A DNA stretch of 37,626 bases from Granulicella sp. (GTDB lineage Bacteria; Acidobacteriota; Terriglobia; Terriglobales; Acidobacteriaceae), in contig PKWK01000144.1 in the NCBI GenBank assembly GCA_003133205.1, positions 123 to 37,748 on the forward strand, written 5' to 3'. The position numbers and the translations under genes were made by a program. Shown here in pieces: positions 22,082 through 30,386 of the stretch (positions are counted from its first letter, which is position 1; each line of letters begins with the position of its first letter). The notes under the pieces are model-generated. The model did not search any database and had not been told where the DNA came from. It was given only the letters and a program-made list of their open reading frames with translations.

Positions 22082-23701
22082 ATGGACTTGCGCCCTCTAA
22101 AAGTCTGCCGGACCCTTCTGCTGATCGCTGCTACCTGCCTAATCCCGCGTCTCTGCGAGGCCCAGGCTGCACCCGCGGGCTCGCGCCTGCCCGGCCCATC
22201 GAATGTCGATATCTACGGCGGCTATAGCTACTTCCATCCAGTCAACAGCGATATCTATGGTCAGGAGTATGAGCCTCTTCCCGGCGGTTTCGTAACGGGC
22301 TTCACGGGCTACTTCAACCGCGCCTTCGGCATCCAGGCCGAATACAGCAAGTCCTTCAACCATCCGGACTACTGCTTCAGCGCGGTGCAAGGTGGCCCGG
22401 TCTACCGGCATCCGATGGGACGCCTCGTTCCGTTCGCGCACCTTATAGGTGGCGGCGCGCAGGTCGGCCCGTCGTACCAGCACAACGGAGCGTCCAACTC
22501 CTGCAACTGGGGTTGGACGGCAACCGGCGGCATCGGCATCGATTACATTCTGCCTGCCCCGTCACTTCACAACCGCCTCGCCCTCCGGCTCGCTGAGGCC
22601 GACTTCGAATACTCCGACGTCAACTACGGAGCGCGGACCGGTGGGCCCAACTCTCTCACCGGAGGCGACGGTCAGATCACCGCCCTTCGGCTGAGCGCTG
22701 GCTTTGTACTGCGCCTCGGCGAGAAGACTCCCGACCTGCCCGCCTCCTTCGGCTGCGAAGTACAGCCGGTCAGCGTCTACCCGGGCGACCCCATCACCGT
22801 CACCGGCAGGGTCATCAACTTGCAAGAGAAAAAGAACGTGGTTCCCACCTATACCTGGACCACAACCGGCGGCCGCCTCTCAAGAACCGCCGACGGCGCC
22901 ACCATCATCGCCACTGCCGGTCTGGCGGCAGGCGACTACACCGTCAACGGTCGCGTCAGCGAAGGCAGCCTGCCAACCCAGCACGCTGAATGCTCCGCGT
23001 CCTTCCGCGTCGTTGTCTACGAGCCTCCCACCATCTCCTGCTCGGCCAACCCCACCAGCATCCTTCCCGGCGGATTCGCCACGATCACATCGGCCGGCAG
23101 AAGTCCGCAGAACCGCCGGCTCACCTACTCCTACGGGGCCACCGCCGGCCAGATCACAGGCACCGGCACCACCGGCACACTGGCCGCCGCCGACGTCGGA
23201 AACGGCGTCATCAACATCACCTGCAACGTCGTCGACGATCTCGGCAAGTCAGCCTCCTCGACCACCACCGTCACCGTGGTCGCGCCGCCACCGCCGCCGG
23301 TTCCACCCGCGCCCGTCGCGCACAGCCTTTGCAGTATCTCCTTCGAGCGCGACAGGAAACGCCCGGTGCGCGTCGACAATGAGGCCAAGGGTTGCCTCGA
23401 CGACATCGCACTCCAACTAAATCGCGAGTCCACCGCCGTCCTTGTAGTTGTGGGCAAGCACGACCCCACGGAGAAGCCCGAGGCCGCCGCCGAACGTACG
23501 CTCAACGTCAAGCAATATCTCACAGACGAAAAGGGCATCAACCCCAGCCGCGTCGAGGTCCGCACCGGCGAAACCACCGGCCGCACCGTCGACAACGTCC
23601 TGGTTCCGCCCGGAGCAACTTGGGACACCGGCAGCACAACCAGCTTCGACCCAACCCGCGTGCAGCGCCACGGCGAGCCATACGCCCCAACACCGCACTA
23701 G
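22082..23701 (+). CDS. Outer-membrane barrel / Ig-like / OmpA-like envelope protein
   Basis: A 539-residue envelope protein. The signal peptide is about 1-27 (LLLIAATCLIPRLCEAQ). Residues about 40-215 look like a small outer-membrane beta-barrel, with alternating aromatic strands such as VDIYGGYSYFHP, AFGIQAEYSKSF and ALRLSAGFVLRL. Residues about 220-410 hold two Ig/PKD-like units, each beginning with a Cys-containing strand (FGCEVQPVSVYPGD, ISCSANPTSILPGG). A proline hinge (PPPPPVPPAP) leads to an OmpA-like C-terminal domain (about 425-520, AVLVVVGKHDPTEKPEAAAERTLNVKQYL), expected to bind peptidoglycan. GAGGA lies 7 nt before the ATG. This layout is typical of acidobacterial envelope proteins; a structural or anchoring role is inferred. 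Confidence 0.88.
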   Translation: MDLRPLKVCRTLLLIAATCLIPRLCEAQAAPAGSRLPGPSNVDIYGGYSYFHPVNSDIYGQEYEPLPGGFVTGFTGYFNRAFGIQAEYSKSFNHPDYCFSAVQGGPVYRHPMGRLVPFAHLIGGGAQVGPSYQHNGASNSCNWGWTATGGIGIDYILPAPSLHNRLALRLAEADFEYSDVNYGARTGGPNSLTGGDGQITALRLSAGFVLRLGEKTPDLPASFGCEVQPVSVYPGDPITVTGRVINLQEKKNVVPTYTWTTTGGRLSRTADGATIIATAGLAAGDYTVNGRVSEGSLPTQHAECSASFRVVVYEPPTISCSANPTSILPGGFATITSAGRSPQNRRLTYSYGATAGQITGTGTTGTLAAADVGNGVINITCNVVDDLGKSASSTTTVTVVAPPPPPVPPAPVAHSLCSISFERDRKRPVRVDNEAKGCLDDIALQLNRESTAVLVVVGKHDPTEKPEAAAERTLNVKQYLTDEKGINPSRVEVRTGETTGRTVDNVLVPPGATWDTGSTTSFDPTRVQRHGEPYAPTPH

Positions 23702-23755
23702 AAACCAGCGTCGCCCCGGGCAGCTAGAGCATCACCGCTTCCCGGGCCGGCTCAA

Positions 23756-25372
23756 TTACTTCGGTTTTGCGCTGTCCGCAGGAAGCGCCTTATTCGGCTG
23801 CCACGAGCCATCCGTAAACTGAGCGGCGATCGGAGGCATCGCGTCCCAGTTGTCCGTACGGAACGGCGCCGCCTGAAGCCCCGCAGCGTTATACAGATTC
23901 GCTGTGTTTGGATAGTTATCCCAGGCATAGCGAACTGCAACCGGCACCGTCACATTCGGGCTACTCACCACCACCGAGTCGCCCTCAATCTTTGCATCCG
24001 CATACACAAACTTCTGGTCTGCACCCGCAATCTGGAACCACGTGAGCAACCCATCCTTCGCAGTCAAGCCCGCGGCATGCGTAAACTTCACGCGCACCGC
24101 ATTGCCCTCGACCTTCATGGACGCAAACACCGGCCCCGAGAACTCGATCTTCTGGCCATAAGCATTGGCCAGCGCGATCTTCGTCAGGCGGTCGCCCAGC
24201 GGCTCCTTGTTCTTCGGATGAACATTTTTCGCCTCGCTCGTATCCATCACCACCGCCAGGCCCGTATTCGGCAGTGAAAGAATCTTCGCCTGCTCCTCCC
24301 GTATCAACGGGTTGTTGCTGACGTTCTGCTGCCCCGGTAGCTGCACCGCGTAGAACGGGAAGTTGCCTTCACCCCACAGCTTGCGCCACTGCGTAACCAG
24401 CGTGTCCATCACATGTCCATAAAGCAGCAGGCCGTTCGCTCCACCAGTGACCGATTCGCCCTGATACCAGATCGCCCCGCGAATCGCGTAAGGAAGAACC
24501 GGGTTGATCATGCCGTTGAACAGCACCGTGGGCTGATGCTGATCGTGCGCAGGATCGCGCAGCGGCCCCGGCCGCCCAGGTCGTGAGTTGATCGTCGCCG
24601 GCGCAGGAGGAGCGTCGGCATCACTGGCACCCGAATGCGCCTTGAAGTAGTTCTCCCGCGCGTCCAACCTGTCGACCATCGGCTTCAACAGTGGATCCGA
24701 AACCAAGGCATCGCGCGGAATCCACGCCTCCGCAGTGCTCGCTCCAAACGCCGATAGCACGATGCCGACGGGCAGTTTGAGCGCCTGGTTCAGGTCGCGC
24801 GCGAACAGATATCCGACAGCCGACCAATCCGGCACGGTCTCCGGGGTGCATACCTGCCATGTGCCGACAACGTCCGAAAGCGGTTCCATCGCCGTAGCCG
24901 TCTTGACCGTAAACATGCGCACCTGCGGATAGTTCGCCGCAGCAATTTCCTTCTCTTCGTTGAGCAGTCCGTAGGGAGGATGCCCCTTCTGCGAGACATT
25001 GAACTGCATGTTCGACTGTCCCGACCCGAGCCACACTTCGCCCACCAGAACGTCCTTCACCACAATCGGAGTCTCGCCCGCATTCTTGCCCGCGATCGTC
25101 ATCTCGAACGGCCCGCCGGCCTTCAGCTTGGTCAGGCGCACCGTCCACTTTCCATCGGCCGCCGCGGTGGCGGTCTTCGTCTGACCCTCAATCGTCACAG
25201 CCACCTTCTCGCCGGGTGTTGCCGTGCCCCAGATTGGCACCACCATTCCGCTCTGCAGCACCATGTGGTCGCTGAACAGCGCCGAAGGTTTCACCTCCGC
25301 CAAGGCGAGTGAGGCAAAGCAGAGAGTGACGCAGATGGATGCGACGAATGAGCGTGTGGCAGCTAAGTTCAT
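23756..25372 (-). CDS. Sialate O-acetylesterase-like carbohydrate esterase (SASA/DUF303)
   Basis: An SGNH-type esterase family known for removing O-acetyl groups from sialic acids. In plant-degrading bacteria members may act on acetylated wall polymers. The 538-residue precursor has a Sec signal peptide (about 1-25, ending ASLALA), an N-terminal beta domain (about 30-105, FSDHMVLQSGMVVPIWGTA) and the catalytic domain with GSGQSNMQF (nucleophile Ser120), FGASTAEAWIPR, GAIWYQGES and a final beta domain. The motif order matches full-length SASA proteins. GAGGACC lies just before the ATG. It is divergent from the FUSC gene. Next to GH28 and a rhamnogalacturonan lyase, acetylated pectin is the likelier substrate (inference). 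Confidence 0.92.
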   Translation of the reverse strand: MNLAATRSFVASICVTLCFASLALAEVKPSALFSDHMVLQSGMVVPIWGTATPGEKVAVTIEGQTKTATAAADGKWTVRLTKLKAGGPFEMTIAGKNAGETPIVVKDVLVGEVWLGSGQSNMQFNVSQKGHPPYGLLNEEKEIAAANYPQVRMFTVKTATAMEPLSDVVGTWQVCTPETVPDWSAVGYLFARDLNQALKLPVGIVLSAFGASTAEAWIPRDALVSDPLLKPMVDRLDARENYFKAHSGASDADAPPAPATINSRPGRPGPLRDPAHDQHQPTVLFNGMINPVLPYAIRGAIWYQGESVTGGANGLLLYGHVMDTLVTQWRKLWGEGNFPFYAVQLPGQQNVSNNPLIREEQAKILSLPNTGLAVVMDTSEAKNVHPKNKEPLGDRLTKIALANAYGQKIEFSGPVFASMKVEGNAVRVKFTHAAGLTAKDGLLTWFQIAGADQKFVYADAKIEGDSVVVSSPNVTVPVAVRYAWDNYPNTANLYNAAGLQAAPFRTDNWDAMPPIAAQFTDGSWQPNKALPADSAKPK

Positions 25373-25512
25373 GAGGTCCTCGATGGTGCCTTCTGCAATC
25401 TCAGCAAAATCCGATAGGGAAACTGTTTGCGGAACGGAGACGACAATAAACGACCATGCGCGACACGGTCAAATGAGCTTGCGGGGACGATGGCGACACC
25501 TGCCGTAGCTTC

Positions 25513-25542
25513 TATAGTCTTGGGTCACACACCGGTTGTGTG
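25513..25542 (+). promoter_or_regulatory. Candidate promoter and operator hairpin before the FUSC gene
   Basis: TATAGT (25513-25518) is a good -10. The predicted start falls at about 25526, where CACACA-CCGGT-TGTGTG (25526-25542) forms a perfect 6-bp inverted repeat. A regulator site or 5' hairpin is possible; no clear -35 was found. Confidence 0.35.
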
Positions 25543-25571
25543 CAGCACATTCCAAGCAGATAGGGGTTGCC

Positions 25572-26108
25572 GTGAAGAGTTTGCACGAAATCACCCAGGG
25601 CAACAGTCTGGAGTTCTACGAGTACGTCGTTAAATGCCTCGCAGGCGTTACCCTCGGATATCTCTTGCTGAAGGCGTTTCCCCAGCAAAGTGGTCAATAC
25701 TACTGGCTGCTGATCTCCATCCTGCTTTCGATCACCCACGACAACAACAGCAAGGTCGCCCTCGACAGAATGCGCGGGAACATCGTCGGCTCGTTCGTAG
25801 GCCTGTTCACGTTCTTGCTTCACAATCCCCCGAATCTCCTCACCGTCTGCATCGGTGTGGCAGCGACGATCACCCTCTGTTTCTATCTCGACCTGATATC
25901 GGTTTGCCGGACCGCCCTCGTGGGATTCATCATCGTGATCATCTATGAGGAAGCTCACAGCAGTTGGACCGGAGCGATTTACCGCATGGTGAGTGTCGTC
26001 CTCGGCTGTCTGATTGGACTCGGCATCAACTACACGTTTCGAAAGATTACGATGCCGATATTTCAAAGCGTTCAAACTGAAGACACCCATGACGATGGCG
26101 GAGAATAG
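25572..26108 (+). CDS. FUSC / aromatic-acid-exporter-like membrane protein
   Basis: Half-size relative of the fusaric-acid-resistance/aromatic acid exporter group. The 178-residue product has four to five hydrophobic helices: FYEYVVKCLAGVTLGYLLLKAF, YYWLLISILLSITHD, GNIVGSFVGLFTFLLH, LLTVCIGVAATITLCFYLDL, and TALVGFIIVIIYEE with MVSVVLGCLIGLGINY. The pattern of a helix pair followed by a charged SITHDNNSKVALDRMRGN loop and a GSxxG helix is the FUSC signature. The start is uncertain: GTG 25572 (VKSLHEI) has a weak AGGGG upstream, and GTG 25536 is an alternative. It may export small aromatic or sugar-acid compounds, but the substrate is unknown. Confidence 0.7.
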   Translation: MKSLHEITQGNSLEFYEYVVKCLAGVTLGYLLLKAFPQQSGQYYWLLISILLSITHDNNSKVALDRMRGNIVGSFVGLFTFLLHNPPNLLTVCIGVAATITLCFYLDLISVCRTALVGFIIVIIYEEAHSSWTGAIYRMVSVVLGCLIGLGINYTFRKITMPIFQSVQTEDTHDDGGE

Positions 26109-26238
26109 CTAGCGAATTCTCCCACTTCAGCGAGCAATGCCACAGTGCGCCAAAAGGGTAGTAGAGTGGTTCCCGAGCGGGAATGAACTCTGGAGCGAGG
26201 GACCTCGATTGGATCGATTTCAAGACACAGCCACGCGG

Positions 26239-27693
26239 ATGCCAACACGCCGCAATGTTCTAAAGGTAGGCACAGCCTGCGCCGGAATCGCCGCGCTTGC
26301 TCCGTTGCGTGCGTTCGCATTCCAGAAGCCCAGCCCGCAGATCAAAGTCTTCGACGTGCTGAAGTATGGCGCAACCGGCGACGGCAAGACGCTGGACAGC
26401 GCCGCCTTCCAGCGTGCCATCGACGAAGCCGCCGCATACAGTGGCAAGGCGCAGGTCCTGGTGCGCGGCGGCCACAAGTACCTCGTCGGAACCATTGAAC
26501 TCAAAGGCAGCATCGACTTCCATCTCGCCGACGACGCCGAACTGCTCGTCAGCACGCGCCGCGAGGACTATCGCGGAGGCCTCGCCGGCACGGTCGAAGG
26601 AGCCACTATGGCCGCCGCAATGGGCGCCGTCATCACCGCGGACCGTGTGCAGGGCCTCAAAATCTCCGGCACGGGCACTCTTCAAGGTCGCGCGCGCGAG
26701 TTCATGAAGAGCTACGACACGCCCAACGAGTGGTGGCTGCCCGGCGACTTCCGCCCCAAGATGTTCGTCCTCACCGGCTGCAAGGACCTCGAAGTCCGCG
26801 ACATCACCTTCGCCGAAGCGCCCAACTGGGGCCTGCACATGCTCGGCTGCGACGGCGTCCTCGTCGACAACGTCAAGGTCCGCAATCTGCTCGACGTGCC
26901 CAACTGCGACGGCATCGATCCCGACCACTCGCGCAACATCGAGATCCGTAACTGCAACCTGGTCTGCGGTGACGATGGCGTGGTTATCAAGTGCAGCCGC
27001 CAGCCCATCGACTACGGCGAATGCGCCAACATCCACGTGCACGACTGTGTGATCGAGACTCAGGATGCCGGCCTCAAGATCGGGACGGAGACCACCTCGG
27101 ACATCCACGACATTCGGTTTGAGCGCTGCCAGATCAAGACCAGCTCGCGCGGCCTCTGCATCCAACTCCGCGACGAGGGCAACATCTACAACATCGACTA
27201 CCGAGACATCACCTTCACCTCGCGCTTCTACTCCAACCCGTGGTGGGGCCGCGGCGAGGCCATTTCCTTCACCGCCATCCCGCGTAATCCAACGAGTAAG
27301 CCCGGCACGCTGCACCACGTCAACGTGCAAAACGTCACCGGCCACGCGGAGAACTCCGTCCGCATCTGCGGCAGCGCTCAGTCGCGCGTCCACGACGTCA
27401 CGCTCGATCGCGTCTCGGTCACGCTCGACCGCACCACGCAATACAAGGGCGCGCTGTTCGACAACCGCCCGACGACGGCCATCACCGCCATCGAGCCGCA
27501 CGACACGCCGGGCTTCTCCATTGAACACGCCGACAACGTCACCCTGCGCAACTGCAGCGTCGCGTGGGGCGCGAACGTCCCCGACTCCTTCACCTACTCC
27601 GTCGAAGCGAAGGACACGACCGGCCTCAAGATCGAAGGCCTCAAAGGCGAAGCCGCACACGCCTCCCTCGGAAAGGCGGTCTCGATCTCATGA
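26239..27693 (+). CDS. Tat-exported glycoside hydrolase family 28 protein (polygalacturonase-like)
   Basis: GH28 enzymes hydrolyse pectic galacturonans and rhamnogalacturonans through a right-handed beta-helix. The 484-residue precursor begins MPTRRNVLKVGTACAGIAALAP, a twin-arginine signal with RR at 4-5. After FDVLKYGATGDGKTLDSAAFQRAIDEA, the usual GH28 opening, the beta-helix coils follow. The catalytic acids are present: NCDGIDPD (Asp224, Asp227) and CGDDGVVIK (Asp245, Asp246). The usual GHG histidine motif is replaced by DAGLKIGTE, as in divergent GH28 groups, so the exact substrate may differ. ATG 26239 was chosen for the Tat signal. It overlaps the next gene by 4 bp (ATGA). Confidence 0.9.
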   Translation: MPTRRNVLKVGTACAGIAALAPLRAFAFQKPSPQIKVFDVLKYGATGDGKTLDSAAFQRAIDEAAAYSGKAQVLVRGGHKYLVGTIELKGSIDFHLADDAELLVSTRREDYRGGLAGTVEGATMAAAMGAVITADRVQGLKISGTGTLQGRAREFMKSYDTPNEWWLPGDFRPKMFVLTGCKDLEVRDITFAEAPNWGLHMLGCDGVLVDNVKVRNLLDVPNCDGIDPDHSRNIEIRNCNLVCGDDGVVIKCSRQPIDYGECANIHVHDCVIETQDAGLKIGTETTSDIHDIRFERCQIKTSSRGLCIQLRDEGNIYNIDYRDITFTSRFYSNPWWGRGEAISFTAIPRNPTSKPGTLHHVNVQNVTGHAENSVRICGSAQSRVHDVTLDRVSVTLDRTTQYKGALFDNRPTTAITAIEPHDTPGFSIEHADNVTLRNCSVAWGANVPDSFTYSVEAKDTTGLKIEGLKGEAAHASLGKAVSIS

Positions 27694-28844
27694 GAGCAAT
27701 TGATGTCGCAATGACGGCGTCGGCCCTTGCCTTCGCAAGCTTCACCGTAATCGCGCAGCAGCCAGCCGCCGCCCCCGCACCCGCACCCTTATCTTTTGCC
27801 GCACCAAAACCCACTACCCCAGCGCCGCCCGCGCTGCCCATCCTCAAAGTCTTTCAATTCCCCTCCGATCAAATCCCCCGCATCGACGGCAAGGACGACG
27901 ACTGGGCCATCGTCCCCGAGAGCTACACCATCACGCTCGCCGACATGCACGACGATCAGCACATCCACGCCAAGCCCGACCCCAAAGACCTCGACATTCA
28001 CGTCAAAGTCGGCTGGGTGAAGGGGCTCAACCGCCTCTACTTCCTCTACGAGGCCTATGACAATTACTGGGACTTCGCCGACCCCGGCCTGCACAACGAC
28101 ACCTTCGAGGTCGTCGTCGATGGCGACCGCTCCGGCGGCCCGCTAGTTCCCCGCTTCCGCAACAACATCGACACCACCGACGACTGGGACGCGCACTTCT
28201 CCATGCACGGCGTACAGGCGCAGAACTACCACATCATGACGCCGGCGGAGGGCAAGGACTGGGCGATGGCCTGGGGCTGCCAGCCGTGGGACAAGGAACT
28301 CCCCTACGCGAATCATGCGCAGACGTACCACTTTCGGCCCGGAGAATCCGGCAAGTACATCCTCGAGTTCTACATCACGCCCTTCGACTACGCCGGATGC
28401 GAAGGCCCGCAGCGCGCCGTCGAATCCGTCCTCACCGAAGACAAGATCATCGGCCTCTCCTGGGCCGTCATCGACTACGACGGCTCCCCGGACAAGAAGA
28501 ACAACGGCTTCTGGAATCTCTCGCCGCAGCACACCATGTATGGTCAGGCCGACTTCCTGCGCGAGTTCCGGCTGATGCCGCTCGAACCCGAACTCCGCAA
28601 GCCGATCGAGGCACACTGGAGTTTTAAGGTGGTCGACCCGAAACGTCGCATGGTCGCCTTCCAGGATGAGTCCGCCGGCAAGATCACCAGTTGGAAGTGG
28701 GACTTCGGCGACGGCACAGAATCCTCAGAACAATCCCCCATCCACGAGTACCAAGCCGCCGGAGAATACGTCGTTGTCCTCTACATCGAAGGCCCAGCAG
28801 GCAAGTCGCGCCTCTCCAAAATCTGGGACGTCACCCTCCGCTGA
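27690..28844 (+). CDS. Secreted CBM9-like plus PKD-domain protein
   Basis: Not an obvious enzyme. The 384-residue precursor has a signal peptide (about 1-22, FASFTVIAQ), a Pro/Ala linker (about 23-50), and a domain beginning RIDGKDDDWAIVPESY and continuing with VGWVKGLNRLYFLYEAYDNYWDF and NDTFEVVVDGDRSGG. That is the pattern of CBM9/DOMON-like sugar-binding beta-sandwiches. The C-terminal 80 residues form a PKD domain (WKWDFGDGTE, Asp338; then YQAAGEYVVVLYI). The ATGA overlap with the GH28 gene implies co-translation, so it probably binds the GH28 substrate or product outside the cytoplasm. A hairpin terminator follows its stop by 6 bp. Confidence 0.82.
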   Translation: MRAIDVAMTASALAFASFTVIAQQPAAAPAPAPLSFAAPKPTTPAPPALPILKVFQFPSDQIPRIDGKDDDWAIVPESYTITLADMHDDQHIHAKPDPKDLDIHVKVGWVKGLNRLYFLYEAYDNYWDFADPGLHNDTFEVVVDGDRSGGPLVPRFRNNIDTTDDWDAHFSMHGVQAQNYHIMTPAEGKDWAMAWGCQPWDKELPYANHAQTYHFRPGESGKYILEFYITPFDYAGCEGPQRAVESVLTEDKIIGLSWAVIDYDGSPDKKNNGFWNLSPQHTMYGQADFLREFRLMPLEPELRKPIEAHWSFKVVDPKRRMVAFQDESAGKITSWKWDFGDGTESSEQSPIHEYQAAGEYVVVLYIEGPAGKSRLSKIWDVTLR

Positions 28845-28850
28845 AGGGTG

Positions 28851-28896
28851 CCCCATGATCGGCGCAGTTCTTCTTCCGCGCCTATCGTGGGGTTTA
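28851..28896 (+). terminator. Hairpin terminator after the GH28-PKD pair
   Basis: CCCCATGATCGGCGC (28851-28865) pairs with GCGCCTATCGTGGGG (28878-28892) over 15 positions with one mismatch and one G-T pair, and TTTA follows. It separates the GH28 operon from the oxidoreductase operon. The sequence also resembles GGTGCCCCA-type hairpin repeats, so it may be a dispersed element used as a terminator. Confidence 0.65.
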
Positions 28897-29018
28897 TCTC
28901 TTGTCTTATGTGTCTGACCCGCGACTGAGTCGCCTAAATCACAAAAACCTTATAGACTTTCGCTCGTCAGCATTTCCGCGATCCACCACATCGCAAACAA
29001 CACCAGGAGACCCGAACT

Positions 29019-30386
29019 TTGCCAATCCTCGACACCAACCGAAGAGACTTCGTCAAATTGGGTGGAGCAGCCCTCGCTGTCGCCGCCACTCAGACCGCGC
29101 AGAGCTACGCCAAGATCGTGGGTGCCAACGATCGCGTCCGCACCGGCATCGTTGGCTGCGGCGACCGGATGCGCGGAGGCGACGTTCCCGCATTCGTCGC
29201 CAACCAGAAAGACATGAACTTCGAGTTGGTCGCCGTCTCCGACATCTGGAAGCGCGCCCGCGAGGAGGGCGCAGCCTACGTCGAGAAGGTGAGCGGAAGC
29301 AAGATCGACGTCATGCGCAACAACGATGAGCTCTACGCCCGCAAGGATATCGACGCCGTCCTTATCGCCACCGCTGACTTCCAGCACGCACGCCATGGCA
29401 TCGAAGCTGTCAAGGCCGGACGCGACGCCTACGTAGAAAAACCGACGGCCCACAGGATGGACGACGCGCGCGCCTTCCTGAAGGCCGTCGAAGACTCCAA
29501 GCAGGTCATCGCCGTTGGCACGCAGCGCCGCTCCACGCCCGCCTACATCAAGGCCGCCGAATACATCCAGTCCGGCAAGTTCGGCGACATCGTGATGGTA
29601 GAGATGAGTTGGAACGTCAACCAGCCCGGTCGCTGGCGCCGGCCGGACGTCGTGCCGATACTCAAAGAGGAAGATACCGACTGGAACCGCTATTGCCTGG
29701 GCGTTATCAAGGACAAGTTTGACGCGCGCAAGTATCTCGAGTTCCGGCTGTTCTGGCCGTACTCCTCGGGCATTCCCGACCAGTGGCTCGTCCATCAGAT
29801 CGACACCGTGCACTGGTTCACCGGCCTGCCGCATCCACGCTCGGTCGTCGCCAACGGCGGCATCTATTTGTGGAAGGACGGCCGCACCAACTGGGACACC
29901 ATGACCGCCGTCTTCGACTACGGCCCGCTCGACGATCCCTCCAAGGGCTTCCAGGTCCAATACACCTCGCGCTTCACCAACTCCGCCGGCGGTGTCAAGG
30001 AGCTCTACTACTCCAACGCCGGCATGATCGACATGGACAAGCAGACCGTCACGCCCAGCGGCGGTCTCAACGCCAAGATGGCAGCGGAGATGAAGATGCA
30101 GCCCAACCTGCTGCCCAGCTTCTCTCTGATGGACAAGGTCGAGAAGGTCTCAACCGACGCCGAACCAGCCGGTGCCCACGGCGACCCGCAGACCGCCGCC
30201 AACATGCGCAACTGGATGGAGTGTGTCCGCTCGCGCAAGACGCCGAACGCTAGCATCCGCGCCGGCTACAGCCACTCTGTCGCACTCTGCATGAACGTCG
30301 CCGCCATCCAGACCGGCCAAAAGGTCACTTTCAACGACAAGACGCAGCAGGTAATGGTTGGAGGCAAGCCATATGAGATTGGGTAA
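29019..30386 (+). CDS. Tat-exported Gfo/Idh/MocA-family oxidoreductase
   Basis: NAD(P)-dependent sugar oxidoreductase of the glucose-fructose oxidoreductase/inositol dehydrogenase family. The 455-residue precursor carries NRRDFVKLGGAALAVAAT (RR at 8-9), a Tat signal that would allow export folded with its cofactor. The Rossmann start (VRTGIVGCGDRMRGG) follows at about 43, the EKP motif (Glu140, Lys141, Pro142) is intact, and HQIDTVHWF carries the active-site Asp and His. The start is a TTG at 29019, set by AGGAGA (29005-29010) 8 nt upstream. The DUF6807 lipoprotein gene starts 14 bp inside its end, and the isomerase gene follows. Secreted members are common in acidobacteria; the exact sugar is unknown. 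Confidence 0.92.
   Translation: MPILDTNRRDFVKLGGAALAVAATQTAQSYAKIVGANDRVRTGIVGCGDRMRGGDVPAFVANQKDMNFELVAVSDIWKRAREEGAAYVEKVSGSKIDVMRNNDELYARKDIDAVLIATADFQHARHGIEAVKAGRDAYVEKPTAHRMDDARAFLKAVEDSKQVIAVGTQRRSTPAYIKAAEYIQSGKFGDIVMVEMSWNVNQPGRWRRPDVVPILKEEDTDWNRYCLGVIKDKFDARKYLEFRLFWPYSSGIPDQWLVHQIDTVHWFTGLPHPRSVVANGGIYLWKDGRTNWDTMTAVFDYGPLDDPSKGFQVQYTSRFTNSAGGVKELYYSNAGMIDMDKQTVTPSGGLNAKMAAEMKMQPNLLPSFSLMDKVEKVSTDAEPAGAHGDPQTAANMRNWMECVRSRKTPNASIRAGYSHSVALCMNVAAIQTGQKVTFNDKTQQVMVGGKPYEIG

Noticed and set aside
23702..23755. CCCGGG-containing stem between the OmpA-like and esterase genes as a bidirectional terminator
   Set aside because: The arms are imperfect and no T-run follows on either strand, so the case is too weak to list.
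26260..27660. A 466-codon open frame antisense to GH28, rich in Val/Asp/Ala
   Set aside because: Composition is typical of the complement of a GC-rich gene, and no family features are visible. GH28 with its catalytic acids is the real gene.
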